A stretch of DNA of 64,000 nt from Symsagittifera roscoffensis (Eukaryota; Xenacoelomorpha; Acoela; Convolutidae), in assembly GCF_963678635.1 (NCBI RefSeq), contig NC_087063.1, forward strand, positions 17,176,449 to 17,240,448, given 5' to 3'. Below are positions 25,730 through 36,634 of this stretch, piece by piece. The notes beneath the pieces were generated by a model, which saw only the letters and a program-made list of their open reading frames with translations, had not been told where the DNA came from and searched no databases. Position numbers and translations under genes: made by a program. Position 1 is the stretch's first letter. Every line of letters begins with the position of its first letter.

Positions 25730-26361
25730 CGAACAAGACCTTAATAGCTTAGAATTAACCAAAATAGATTAGAAATTAGACAAAAACATTTAAAAAATGT
25801 TATACGACAATAATTTAATCGAAATGTCTCTACGACTCAATAGATCAGAGCCAATATTCCGAACCATAACAGAACTACCCGGAATTGGAAGAAGACCTCG
25901 AACCAGAGACGACATACGACAAAGTAGAAACTTGCCATATAGCTATATGATAGTTAGGCAAAAACCAGAACAAACTTTTATATTTAGAATATTACTGGCA
26001 ATGAATTTAGATTTTCATTTGCAAACATAAAACCTTGAAGTTAATCTTCAAAATCATTTCAGGCGCTAAACAAAATTATTAATATACAATAACGATTGAT
26101 AAAAAGATCTAAGATCGTTTTCCTAAAACTCTGCAGTAATATACAAAACATGTTTGAAAAATATTTATTGAAAAATAAAAAATAAAAATTAGTAGCATGA
26201 CAATAAATGGTTAGTAATCATAAATCATCCTGTTGTTCCAGCTCCATAATCTAAAACATAACAGCAATCATAAACCCACTAATATCATCAAAACACTAAA
26301 TCTTTCCTTTACACACATTTAAAATTTTATTAAAACTTAAATTCACTTAATTTTAAAACCA

Positions 26362-26386
26362 GATCATCAAGGCTTATCCTTGGATC
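26362..26386 (+). repeat. Leader hairpin, copy 1
   Basis: A 25-nt unit, GATC-AT-CAAGG, loop CTTAT, then CCTTG-GATC. Nine base pairs with a two-base bulge. An exact second copy lies 60 nt downstream. Confidence 0.8.
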
Positions 26387-26421
26387 TTAAATCATTTTCT
26401 ACTTAATTAAATTTCAAATTT

Positions 26422-26446
26422 GATCATCAAGGCTTATCCTTGGATC
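26422..26446 (+). repeat. Leader hairpin, copy 2
   Basis: Exact copy of the 25-nt stem-loop at 26362-26386. The flanks differ, so only the hairpin plus a base or so is conserved, which suggests a structural RNA role such as dimerisation or packaging. Function is inferred. Confidence 0.8.
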
Positions 26447-26963
26447 AAACAGAACAACTTTGTTCTCCCCCACCCACTTAATTAGTGTCTAACGACCTCA
26501 AACGTCGATTCACTACCCAACCCTTTCTAAAGACCTAAGACTAATAGAAATTTTTAAACAAAACTAATCATTCAAATTAGGATAAACAGTGAAGAACTTC
26601 GGTTATTCATCCTTCACTTGATCCCCCCTCTTACCAGACCCAGGATAAATCTTAGACTTAGTAAGTTTAAAATAGTATCTAACGAACTACTCGCGTTCTA
26701 ATTATACCTGAACCTTGTGGATCGATTTACTATTCTCCAACCCTTGAACACAATCACTACCCCTAAGTAAGATTAAGTAAGTTAACACCTTAACTTATAC
26801 TAGCCACGAGAAAGTAAAAAATCATTCTTCGGAATCGATATACTTTTCTCTCCAACCCTGAACAAATAGACCCAGGTTAAGCTAACCAAAAAATCGTAAG
26901 AACTAACAGTTTAGGAAAATAGAAATCATTTAACAACCCTTTGCATCCGTCATTCTAAACCTT

Positions 26964-27431
26964 ATGTCATTTAAAAACCTAGGAAATAAACAAACAATCG
27001 TTTTACACAATTGTGAAATAGATAACAAAAAATACGACCTTGTAATCACACCTCATACACAAACAGTTGGATACATTCGAACAAAACGACAAACACTAAA
27101 AAGAAAAATATTAACGAAACAAAGACAAATAACACGAAAAAGATTTTCAAAAAATCGAAACGCATTTTCAGAATCAGAAACCAACAGTTTAGACGAACTT
27201 TACAAACTAAAAGAATCAATAGATAAAAATTACCCACTTCACGATCAATTATATTTTTCTGACTCAGAAACAACTTCAAATTCATCACAAAGAGGAAAAA
27301 GAAGAATAAAAAAGCAGTACAAACACAAACCAGTACATTTATACAATTGGAATCAACCAATTCGACACATTAATAATTACATATTAACAGTCATCGAACG
27401 AAAAAATGAGTTCAACGCACACCCCAGGTGA
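26964..27431 (+). CDS. Retroelement ORF1: small basic protein upstream of gag
   Basis: 155 aa from a genuine ATG. The middle (about residues 38-65) is very basic with many Lys-Arg pairs. It is followed by an acidic Ser/Asp/Glu-rich stretch (about 68-110, including SDSETTSNSSQ) and a second Lys/Arg patch. No cysteines suggesting a zinc finger and no family I recognise. Its last 26 nt overlap the gag-pol ATG at 27406 in a different frame: moving from ORF1 to gag needs either a +1 shift or reinitiation about 20 nt back from the stop. A nucleic-acid-binding accessory protein or a 5' extension of Gag is plausible. The A-rich coding strand matches the rest of the element. Confidence 0.65.
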   Translation: MSFKNLGNKQTIVLHNCEIDNKKYDLVITPHTQTVGYIRTKRQTLKRKILTKQRQITRKRFSKNRNAFSESETNSLDELYKLKESIDKNYPLHDQLYFSDSETTSNSSQRGKRRIKKQYKHKPVHLYNWNQPIRHINNYILTVIERKNEFNAHPR

Positions 27432-30400
27432 CGAAACTCCAGATGATGATGAAATCTTTCCTTTTATAGTAGATGCAGATACTGATAGAGGACAACACAT
27501 ATTTTGTCAAAATTTACTCGTAAATTTATTTGAACCCGGAATCAGTCCATGTAAAACAGAGTTCCCAGATGTAAAAATCAAAAGACAAATCATAGACCAC
27601 TACTTAAAAGATATATGCAACATAACACAACAGTATGGAATCTACTCCATAGAATTCACCTCACCAAACCATAATAATAGAAAATATACAATTCAAACAG
27701 ACGACCTTGATTTAGAATTTTCAAAAGTTTTTTCAGAATATATAAAAAGCATCCAATATCATAACTCACAAAGAGCAAACTCCATATTCACCAATGAAGT
27801 TTTCGCAATAATATATAGTTATATTTCGATATTAGAAAACGAAATCCCAATAACAAATGTCTCACCGACAGAAACATCTAAACATTTAAGAGTACGACAT
27901 GAAATCACACTACTCTCTAGTTATTTAAACATCATTAAAGAAAATTTCACGAAAGACGACGTTTCACAACATACAAAACACGATCTACAAAAAATTTTGG
28001 CATGGTTCATAATAGATTATTTCACACACAATATTGATTTAATTGCACAAGCAAGAAAAAATTTTAGACCCCAAAACTCGAACGATGATACCGCTATCAC
28101 AGAACAATCAGATTATGTTTGGGACCCCGAATGGTCTCATCCCGCATTTATAAGCTTCCCACAATCAATCTCAAGTCAAGCAATAAGTACGATATCTTAC
28201 ATAAGAGATTATGTAAAAGTAATACCATTAACCATTGATGCGACACCATTAAACTATAATACATTTTTACCCGATACACAAAATAATAGTTTAAACTCTA
28301 CAGTTATACACAATGAAAACCTCAATGGAACTAGGAATCTTACTCAACAAGATATCCAGACACCATCACACTTCATAAATGAAGAAATTGTACACACAAC
28401 AACTACACAACAAAGTATTTCACCAATACGCCCAAATTTAACAACACCAAGAAATACAAATCCTTCACAAACACAGGTAACCTTACAATCAACCGTTAAA
28501 CCTTCGGTTGCCCCTAAATATTCACATATGGATTACCAAACATACAGACCCATGACAATACCATCAAAAACACGCAAAACATTCACTAGAAACAACTTTA
28601 CAGACCATAATTATAATTATACACATCCATCAAAAACATATAATCAACCACAAAGGAATTTTAACCAATATACAAGATCTCGAAATTGGGATAACCCAAT
28701 GACCCAACCTAATTCAATAAATTTCCAAACAAATCCTCCACAGGATCACAGTGAAAATTACCCATTTTTTCAACAAAATAAAAATAAAAAACAGACATCT
28801 TATCAAATGGATTATTTATCCTCAGATGATGATTTCTTACAACCAGATATATTTGCACAAAATACTCAAGAATATCGTAGACAAGGAATACAGAGAACAC
28901 GTACAAATCATAGAAATTTTTCTCCACAATCAATAGATGCACAACATCAACAACCAATTCAACAACAAAATCCAATTAATACACAATCTTTTCAACCAAT
29001 TCAACAACAAAATCCAATGACTGCACACTCGTATCAACCATCACAAATGCAAAATGAAATACCACTCCCATATTATCTCCAACAACATGAAATAACAAGA
29101 AACCAACTTTCAAATTTTTCTCAAATGCCAAATGCAGCAGAATCATTACAAATGACAATGAATCCATACCTTATGGGTGGATCATCAATAACATCAAACA
29201 AACCTTTAATGGTTTTCACAGGAACAGACCCTGAATACTCTGTAGAAGATTATCTAAATGCAGTAACAGCAAACCTGATTTTAAATATTGGACCTGAACC
29301 AATTAATACGCCACTACATCAAAATTGGATACATCGACGCACAGCGTTAATACAAACAACCTTAGATGGCGCAGCCCAAAAATGGTTTTCAGTACTACCT
29401 CTAGAAATAAAATCAAACTGGAAAAGGTTTACACAGGAATTTTCAAAAATGTTTGACTCCGAAAGAAACAAACAACAACAAAGAGTTTTATGTAATGAAA
29501 TTCGCAGATTACCAAACGAAACCATCAAGCAAATAGCAGTACGAATCGAAACACTAGTTCGAAAAGCATATTCACTAAATACACATGACTATAAAAACAC
29601 AAAGATGACAGAAATCTTAATGATGACCTTAACACCACAATTAAGGAAAATAGCAATAAAAAAGAGAGCATCCCATCCTTCTTCAATTCGAGAACCCGAT
29701 TTAGATTTTCGAAAACTAGTAGACAAATTAGAACAAGCAGAAATCACGATGAAACTAGAAGAAACGGAAAATCTGAAATTACAATACGTTAACAGAATTG
29801 AAACGACTCCCACTAATATTAATAATATACAGGAATCAGAGACAGACCTCGTTGAAAAAATCACTGAAATACTCAATATTTATGAAAAGAACCCAAACTT
29901 TAAAGGCAAACCATCTTTCAAAAAATGGTGTAATTATTGCCGACGATACGGACATAGTATTTCCGAATGTAGACAAAAACAGCAAGACAATCAAAATAAA
30001 CCTCAAAAATATAAAGAACCAAATAAATCATTCTATCAATACATGAAAAAAGATCAAAATCTACCGAACAAAACAGTCTACAGCAACAACAGTTCAGGAA
30101 AACCACTCCCGAACAATACAAATTATACAAGAAATCAATCACCATATAACTCAAGTTATAGAGGAAGATCACCAGAACGAAGAAACACGAACAATTCATC
30201 ACAAAATCACTACAATAGACCAAATAGTCGAAATAACTACTCCAGATCAAATTCAAATACACAACGATTTGTTTCTAGATCTAATTCCCAATCAAGAAAT
30301 AACTACTATCCAAACAACCAATCACGAAATTCATCATACAATAGGAATAGAAACTACTCCTATAATCGAAATAGAAGTTATTCAAACAACAGAAACCAGA

Positions 30401-33400
30401 ATTACCCGAACAATCAATCAAGGAATAACTCATATAATAGATCGAACTATAACAGACCAAACAATAATTACCAAAACAGATCGCGAAATAATTCACAAAA
30501 TCGACACTCAAGTTATAATAATCGTTATAGAAATTATTCCCAATCACCACACCGGAATAATAATAACTATAATAATTCTAATAATCGCCACAGAAGTAGT
30601 ACACCTAAACATCAAAGACAAATCAATCAAGTACAGTCAAATCCAGAAACAACATCAGACCCTCCAGGTATTGATGACACAGTAACTGATACGTTACAAC
30701 TCAATCAAATAAACTGTACATCATCAGATTCAGAAAGTGATACTGAAAACACTCTTTCTATCAATATGATAAAAGTCGAAAATGACTATGAATCTGTCAT
30801 ATATGAACAACCCTTTCCATCACACATATATGAAAATCAATCAGAACTTCTTCAAAATTATTACACTACACCCATAAATTCCACACCAACGACGCAAGAA
30901 ACAAACGAGATTAACACTACAGATCAAACCAATAAAAATACCAAAACAAAATGCTTGAATACAAACCACATTTATCAAAATATACAAAAAGAACAACCCA
31001 AAGAAAAAATTTGGACAATACCATTTCTCTTAGAAAGCCCAAGAAATAAAGAATTTCAACCACCAGACCTTGAAATAGATTTTTTAATTGATTCAGGAGC
31101 AGAATCAAACATAATAAACATCCCCACATGGAATGAAATAAAAACTTTACACCCAAAGCTAACACCTCTTGAAACCTCCAGTAAGTTAGCAACAGCACAA
31201 GGATCAACATTGATAAACTACGGAAAAATCCAATTATTTCTCCTCCCCACCAGAACAATGGAACAAAGCAAAATTTTAAATAAGCCATTTAAACAAATAT
31301 TCCATATCACTGACATTAAATATAATATCATTGGAATACCATTTATTTCGAAGTATATACCAACAATTAACATACTAAATAGTAAAATATTAATCAAAGA
31401 TAAATATACAAAAACAAAAGAAACATCCTTAACATTTTTTCAAAGATTAAATAAACAACCACCATTCTTTTCAAAATTCTACCCGATATTTAACCAACAA
31501 AGAAAACACCTAAAACCACTATCAGGAAATATCTATAATTTTTCAATCAAACAAGTTCACCAATATGATAAAGAACAAAACAAACAAAAATTTTATATGT
31601 CAGAATTTGAATTCAAACCTATTCACAAATTTTTCAAAATCACAATATCATCCATAAAATATTTGAAAAATTCGAATTCAGATATCATTTCCTTACATGT
31701 CTATAACAACACACCTTACCAAGTAACATTACCTTTAGGACTTTTAGGATATTGTGAAACCAACGCTACAATATCACCAATACACGAAAAAGCCTATCGC
31801 GTAAATAATATACTCCAATTACTAGATATTTGCCAATCTACAATTCTTAATGAAGAATTATCTATAAATAATATAATAAGTAACGAAAACAGAAATACGG
31901 ATTATTTCACAAAAACTCCATATTTCAAACCTACATTCAACATAAGTAACTACACAGAGGATCAACAGAAATTTTTAACAATGTTTAATTTCCAACATTC
32001 ACAAATAACACAAGACGAATTCGAAAAGTTAGCCAAACAGCTAATTAAATATTCATCAGTCTATGCAACATCAAAATTCGATGTTGGAAAAATCAGTTCA
32101 TCACTACATCTCCCGTTAAAACCAGACGCAGTTTTCAAAAAACAGAGAGCAAGTAAAGTACCAATTCACTTACATGATAAAGTGAACAGATTACTTGATA
32201 TTTTAGAACAATACAACATTATATCACCAGTTAATAAAGAAGAACAACCAAAAGGCAACACATTTATCAACCCCGTTATCATTCTAGCTAAAGGAGAATC
32301 ATTAAAAATCGTTCTCGACGCTAGATACCTCAATTCACTCATAGATGAATCAAAATGTAATTGGCCCATTGAACCAATACAAGTTATTTTAACAAAAATA
32401 AACGGCAAATACTTTACAACCGCCGATATGAATAGTGCATACAATCAAATGCCACTAGATGAACAATCACGACGTTTAACACAATTTGTTATCGGAAACC
32501 AACAATATGAATTCAACCGCTTATTCTATGGAATATCCATAGGACCAGCAGCATTTTCAGCTTTTATGAGCAAAATTTTTAGACCACTGATACTCAAGAA
32601 AAACGCAATCACCTATTTAGACGATGTTTTTATGCAATCACAAACAAAAGACGAGATGTTCAATGTTTTAGAAAAATATCACCAAATACTTCAGAACGAA
32701 AATCTGAAGGCCGCCCCCGATAAATCACACTTCTTTTTGACAAGAGTTAAATTCTTAGGACATAATATAGAAAGAAAAACAATCACTCCATTGAAATCAC
32801 GCATTGACGCTATTCAAAAACTTCAACCACCAACAAATAAAAAGAAAATCCAAGAATTTCTTGGAATGTTAAACTTTTTAAGTAAATATGTTTATAAAAT
32901 GCAATTATATCTACGACCATTTTATAACATCCTTAGACAACAAAATAATTTTGAATGGAACACAGAACATCAAACACGATTTGAAGAAATAAAGAAACTT
33001 TTAACTGAACAAATTTCAAACACAATTCCAGATTCAAATCAACCATTTTATGCAATGTGCGATGCTTCGAACTTTGGCATCGGTGCAGCACTATTACAAT
33101 CACATAATGGTACAAATAAAATGAACCTCATATCAGCAAATTCTCGATTATTCACTCAAGCAGAGCTACGACTCTCAACTCTAATGAGAGAATGTACAGC
33201 CATAATATATACACTGACAGAATATGAATTTCTGATACTTGGATCAAAACATCCAACAGTTCTATTCACAGACCATAAACCAATCATCTTTCTCTTTACA
33301 CAAAAATCTAACCCAAACCACCGAGTTTACAGATTTCAACTAATTCTAATGAAATTTCCAAACTTACATATAGTTTGGACTGCAGGAAAAAATCTTGCAT

Positions 33401-35613
33401 TACCAGACACCTTAAGTCGAAATACACCACCTGAATTACTTACACGAAAAACAACAGTTGAAATACCCAAAAACATAAAATTCTACCTTGCAGAAAACGA
33501 AACATCACCCCGATTGGAATGCAAATATGCAGTAAAAACTGATATTGAACAATCTCAAATAAATAGTTTACAACATTTCCCACTTTATTTAGATTGTCAA
33601 AATAATCATTATGAAGTTGATCTACTTGGAACATCAACTTTCAAACCAATCCCATATTCTCAATGGATAAAAAATAACACCCAACAAAAACGAACAAAAC
33701 AACACCCGCCTAAAAAAGACCATTTTCCACTAATTGAAAAAGAAGATTTAACTGATAAAATAAATTTATCAGGACCACAAACAAATGATTCAAAATACAC
33801 AATAAATCAAGTTTTTGACCTTCACGACCCACTTGATACAATACCCTTATCTAAATTAGAAATCGAAAACATTTTTCTCCCCCCAACAGAAATAATTACA
33901 ATTTCAACACTGAAACAATATCAAAACCTTGACCCAGTAATTCGACAACTGAAATCATGGCACAAATATAAAACTAAACCTATCAAAGCAGATTCAACCA
34001 TTCTAGGAAACAAAACACTCCTCCGATACTTTCGCAAATTTAACAACACAACAATTAACGAAAATACAGACCTTTTAGAGTATAACCTGAATGAATCTAC
34101 AGTTCCATGTCTCCCTTTAAGTATGATTCTTATAGCTTTTAATATTTCACATACACAAAATATTAAAGAAAAAACATATTCAAATTTTATACAAAACTTT
34201 TATTTCCCAAATGCACCAATTTGGATAAAAGTACTATGCAATGACTGTATAGTATGTCAACTAAATAAACCTTACCCAAATCAAAAACAAATAGCACAAA
34301 AACAAGATTTTAAAGGACAAAGTTTGTACTTTAATCATCGTATCTCATTTGATACTAAAGGACCAATTTCACCCTCATCAGAAGGAAACTCCTACATTAT
34401 GGTAATTGTTGACGCATTTACACATTATGTAGCACTTAACCCAGTACCACATTGTAACGCTTATTACGCTTACACAACACTCTATGAACACTGGATAGCA
34501 AAATTCGGACTACCAGAAATTTTAGTTACAGACAACGGTACAGAATTCATAAATAATGAAATTATCACACTATGTCATTTATATAACATTAAACACAAAC
34601 CACGTACATCTCATGCACCTTGGACAAACGGCTTAGTCGAAGGTATGAACCGTTCATTACAAGAATATCTTAGATGTATCATCAACGGAAATGATACAAA
34701 ATATACCGAATGGTCAGCAGATGTAAAATTATTTCCCTTAGCGTATAATTCACAAATTACGACAACTTTAGGAATGTCACCATACGAAATGGTTTTTAAC
34801 CAAAAGCCACGCAAACCAATAATGTTTACAGCAAATTCTCATAAAAACGCACAAGGTTATTGTCAACCAAATAAAGACTCAATTTGTTATAACCTACCTT
34901 TACATACACACGATGAAGATCATTTTCATCACCCACAAATTCTTAAACTAGCCTCCGGTACACACACCGAATGGATTCTAAATAGAGATAAAAAACACAA
35001 TGAAATTTATCAAAAAATAACAAAAAAGTTATTACAAAGACAAAACATTAATGAACAAATCAATTCACGTTTTACACCAGCCTCCGATTTAAAAATTGGA
35101 ACATTTGTTTTAATACCTAATTTTAATACTCAAAAAGGAATTTCTAAAAAATTACAACCCCTTCGAAAAGGACCATACCAAATAATTGCAAAACCCACTG
35201 ATGTCACATATAAAATTACCGACTCAAACAAAAAAGAAATCGTTCAACATCGAAACAACCTATTACCTTATTACCCAAAAGAATACGCACTCCGCGAATT
35301 AACTCAATTATATTCTTTCACAGGATTAAAAATCATTCAAAATGAACCACATCTGAAAAACACAGAACAAAATGATAACCCCACCGAAAATCAAAATACA
35401 AAACCAACCGCCACCAAAAACAATACACAAAACCATAAAGAATCTCCAAAACAAAGAAAAAATAGAAAAATGACCGAACAAATAATACCCCAAGAACAAA
35501 TCGACAAATCAGAAAATAGAAAAACAACAAGACTCCGAAATCAACCACGTAAAAACTATAAAATATTCATCCCCCAATCTAAAATTTTAAAGAAAGTGGA
35601 ATTTCAAAAGTAA
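27406..35613 (+). CDS. Gag-Pol polyprotein, single 2735-codon frame
   Basis: Makes the capsid and replication enzymes. Residues 1-590 are a Gln/Asn-rich disordered-looking region with a repeated FQPIQQQNP motif near 525-535. About 600-785 resembles a retrotransposon Gag capsid domain (AAQKWFSVLP). 842-855 is a CX2CX4HX4C zinc knuckle. About 880-1090 is Asn/Ser/Arg/Tyr-rich. The aspartic protease DSGA is at 1229. RT spans about 1580-1790 with YLDD at 1737-1740. RNase H starts near D1886, with TDHKPI near 1954. Integrase has a CX2C at 2281-2284, D2316, D2376 and E2412 (D,D35E) and a GPY/F-type module at 2589-2591. No chromodomain is seen. There is no stop or frameshift between gag and pol, so the Gag:Pol ratio must be set another way. 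Only one histidine of the usual integrase HHCC pair is obvious (H2249). Ends TAA. Confidence 0.97.
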   Translation: MSSTHTPGDETPDDDEIFPFIVDADTDRGQHIFCQNLLVNLFEPGISPCKTEFPDVKIKRQIIDHYLKDICNITQQYGIYSIEFTSPNHNNRKYTIQTDDLDLEFSKVFSEYIKSIQYHNSQRANSIFTNEVFAIIYSYISILENEIPITNVSPTETSKHLRVRHEITLLSSYLNIIKENFTKDDVSQHTKHDLQKILAWFIIDYFTHNIDLIAQARKNFRPQNSNDDTAITEQSDYVWDPEWSHPAFISFPQSISSQAISTISYIRDYVKVIPLTIDATPLNYNTFLPDTQNNSLNSTVIHNENLNGTRNLTQQDIQTPSHFINEEIVHTTTTQQSISPIRPNLTTPRNTNPSQTQVTLQSTVKPSVAPKYSHMDYQTYRPMTIPSKTRKTFTRNNFTDHNYNYTHPSKTYNQPQRNFNQYTRSRNWDNPMTQPNSINFQTNPPQDHSENYPFFQQNKNKKQTSYQMDYLSSDDDFLQPDIFAQNTQEYRRQGIQRTRTNHRNFSPQSIDAQHQQPIQQQNPINTQSFQPIQQQNPMTAHSYQPSQMQNEIPLPYYLQQHEITRNQLSNFSQMPNAAESLQMTMNPYLMGGSSITSNKPLMVFTGTDPEYSVEDYLNAVTANLILNIGPEPINTPLHQNWIHRRTALIQTTLDGAAQKWFSVLPLEIKSNWKRFTQEFSKMFDSERNKQQQRVLCNEIRRLPNETIKQIAVRIETLVRKAYSLNTHDYKNTKMTEILMMTLTPQLRKIAIKKRASHPSSIREPDLDFRKLVDKLEQAEITMKLEETENLKLQYVNRIETTPTNINNIQESETDLVEKITEILNIYEKNPNFKGKPSFKKWCNYCRRYGHSISECRQKQQDNQNKPQKYKEPNKSFYQYMKKDQNLPNKTVYSNNSSGKPLPNNTNYTRNQSPYNSSYRGRSPERRNTNNSSQNHYNRPNSRNNYSRSNSNTQRFVSRSNSQSRNNYYPNNQSRNSSYNRNRNYSYNRNRSYSNNRNQNYPNNQSRNNSYNRSNYNRPNNNYQNRSRNNSQNRHSSYNNRYRNYSQSPHRNNNNYNNSNNRHRSSTPKHQRQINQVQSNPETTSDPPGIDDTVTDTLQLNQINCTSSDSESDTENTLSINMIKVENDYESVIYEQPFPSHIYENQSELLQNYYTTPINSTPTTQETNEINTTDQTNKNTKTKCLNTNHIYQNIQKEQPKEKIWTIPFLLESPRNKEFQPPDLEIDFLIDSGAESNIINIPTWNEIKTLHPKLTPLETSSKLATAQGSTLINYGKIQLFLLPTRTMEQSKILNKPFKQIFHITDIKYNIIGIPFISKYIPTINILNSKILIKDKYTKTKETSLTFFQRLNKQPPFFSKFYPIFNQQRKHLKPLSGNIYNFSIKQVHQYDKEQNKQKFYMSEFEFKPIHKFFKITISSIKYLKNSNSDIISLHVYNNTPYQVTLPLGLLGYCETNATISPIHEKAYRVNNILQLLDICQSTILNEELSINNIISNENRNTDYFTKTPYFKPTFNISNYTEDQQKFLTMFNFQHSQITQDEFEKLAKQLIKYSSVYATSKFDVGKISSSLHLPLKPDAVFKKQRASKVPIHLHDKVNRLLDILEQYNIISPVNKEEQPKGNTFINPVIILAKGESLKIVLDARYLNSLIDESKCNWPIEPIQVILTKINGKYFTTADMNSAYNQMPLDEQSRRLTQFVIGNQQYEFNRLFYGISIGPAAFSAFMSKIFRPLILKKNAITYLDDVFMQSQTKDEMFNVLEKYHQILQNENLKAAPDKSHFFLTRVKFLGHNIERKTITPLKSRIDAIQKLQPPTNKKKIQEFLGMLNFLSKYVYKMQLYLRPFYNILRQQNNFEWNTEHQTRFEEIKKLLTEQISNTIPDSNQPFYAMCDASNFGIGAALLQSHNGTNKMNLISANSRLFTQAELRLSTLMRECTAIIYTLTEYEFLILGSKHPTVLFTDHKPIIFLFTQKSNPNHRVYRFQLILMKFPNLHIVWTAGKNLALPDTLSRNTPPELLTRKTTVEIPKNIKFYLAENETSPRLECKYAVKTDIEQSQINSLQHFPLYLDCQNNHYEVDLLGTSTFKPIPYSQWIKNNTQQKRTKQHPPKKDHFPLIEKEDLTDKINLSGPQTNDSKYTINQVFDLHDPLDTIPLSKLEIENIFLPPTEIITISTLKQYQNLDPVIRQLKSWHKYKTKPIKADSTILGNKTLLRYFRKFNNTTINENTDLLEYNLNESTVPCLPLSMILIAFNISHTQNIKEKTYSNFIQNFYFPNAPIWIKVLCNDCIVCQLNKPYPNQKQIAQKQDFKGQSLYFNHRISFDTKGPISPSSEGNSYIMVIVDAFTHYVALNPVPHCNAYYAYTTLYEHWIAKFGLPEILVTDNGTEFINNEIITLCHLYNIKHKPRTSHAPWTNGLVEGMNRSLQEYLRCIINGNDTKYTEWSADVKLFPLAYNSQITTTLGMSPYEMVFNQKPRKPIMFTANSHKNAQGYCQPNKDSICYNLPLHTHDEDHFHHPQILKLASGTHTEWILNRDKKHNEIYQKITKKLLQRQNINEQINSRFTPASDLKIGTFVLIPNFNTQKGISKKLQPLRKGPYQIIAKPTDVTYKITDSNKKEIVQHRNNLLPYYPKEYALRELTQLYSFTGLKIIQNEPHLKNTEQNDNPTENQNTKPTATKNNTQNHKESPKQRKNRKMTEQIIPQEQIDKSENRKTTRLRNQPRKNYKIFIPQSKILKKVEFQK

Positions 35614-36210
35614 TTTTAACATTTGCTTCACAATCTTGAAACCTCCGAAACATTTTTCATTTACATTTTTCAAAATAACATGCTGACAAGTACGTAATAA
35701 TTCTAGTTCAAAATAGACCAATAGGATTCATCCAATCCGTCACTTTCTCTAACTCAAACTAAGACCAATTAGACGAATCGTATAGAACTCCAGGCACATC
35801 TATAACTATAACTTTACGACCTGCAGGTCAAAAATAAGCAAACCACTCCAACTTGACAACTAAAATAAATATCACCATAATACCGTACCCCTCCCTTATC
35901 TAATAACCCAAAGATCAACAATATTTCCCCAACTCAGACCACGAATACCCCCAAAGCAAATTTGTTAACTTAGCCTAAAGTAACAAAATGAACATTTTAA
36001 TTAGCCTAAAGTATAAAAATCTCACCATACCCCGGATCATTTGACAAACAAAAATAAAGAAAAAGACGACCTCCCAGTCACCATGAAAATTGCCCCCAAC
36101 AATTTTTTACAAAACTCAACCCACTTGTCAAAAAACTAATAAATAATCCGACCACACTAGAAAATCGCCTCAAACAGCAAAAAATATTCGACCAAGAGAT
36201 CATTTCTTAA
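35614..36210 (+). other. Retroelement non-coding gap after pol
   Basis: About 600 nt without a credible frame. Just before 36230 a pyrimidine-rich stretch ends in CAATCAG, a possible splice acceptor for a subgenomic RNA carrying the downstream genes. Nothing else identified. Confidence 0.4.
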
Positions 36211-36441
36211 ATGCTCTTCTCTCAATCAGTTACTCAAATACTCATAAATCTTAAACATTTTTTTACAATACTTGAAACCTTTATAATATTTCTTTTTGAT
36301 ATACTTGAATCTTTTCTAATAATCCTAATCATTTTTTGTAACATTTTTTTAATTTTCTACACTATTCTCGAACTATTCCTCCAACTTTCCAAAACCCTTG
36401 ATTATATCCACAGGTACGATTTATACAACTTGTCTAAATGA
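36211..36441 (+). CDS. Retroelement ORF3a: small hydrophobic protein
   Basis: 76 aa from ATG. Residues about 15-60 are almost wholly Ile/Leu/Phe, enough for one or two membrane segments; the last 15 are polar. No known family. Its TGA overlaps the ATG of the next ORF as ATGA (36438-36441). A splice-donor-like CAG|GTACGA lies at 36412/36413 inside it, so part may also be an exon. The low-complexity hydrophobic composition means it could be a chance frame in AT-rich DNA; the tight junction with ORF3b is the main argument for reality. Confidence 0.4.
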   Translation: MLFSQSVTQILINLKHFFTILETFIIFLFDILESFLIILIIFCNIFLIFYTILELFLQLSKTLDYIHRYDLYNLSK

Positions 36442-36626
36442 TACGAACAATTTTCAGTAGAACCGATATTTTTTTATTGTTTGTAATTTTCATAGCATTC
36501 TTATCATCCCTCATTTTGACCATCTGTAAATGTATAAAGAAAGCAATCCTCACATTTGCCCTAGCAACAGTCCTTCTAATTCTTTTTTTGGAAGAATATT
36601 ATAATAAACACAAAATTTCTCACTAA
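36438..36626 (+). CDS. Retroelement ORF3b: small two-segment membrane protein
   Basis: 62 aa from ATG. Two hydrophobic stretches (about residues 11-29 and 37-52) are separated by a short Cys/Lys loop (CKCIKKA), a layout like small viral membrane or ion-channel proteins. The start is joined to ORF3a by a 4-nt ATGA overlap. The stop is 8 nt before the start of the next open, ATG-less frame. No family recognised; a viroporin-like role is only inference. Confidence 0.45.
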   Translation: MIRTIFSRTDIFLLFVIFIAFLSSLILTICKCIKKAILTFALATVLLILFLEEYYNKHKISH

Positions 36627-36634
36627 AGTAATAA

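Larger units (their letters stand above)
25730..26963 (+). other. Retroelement 5' leader
   Basis: About 1.2 kb between the primer-binding site and ORF1 with no long frame. A 77-codon ATG frame at 25797-26030 (Arg-rich middle) may be only an upstream ORF. The region contains two copies of a 25-nt hairpin and loosely repeated blocks with a tcgatttactattctccaac-like core (about 26505, 26722 and 26838). A packaging or translation-control role is inference. Confidence 0.55.
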
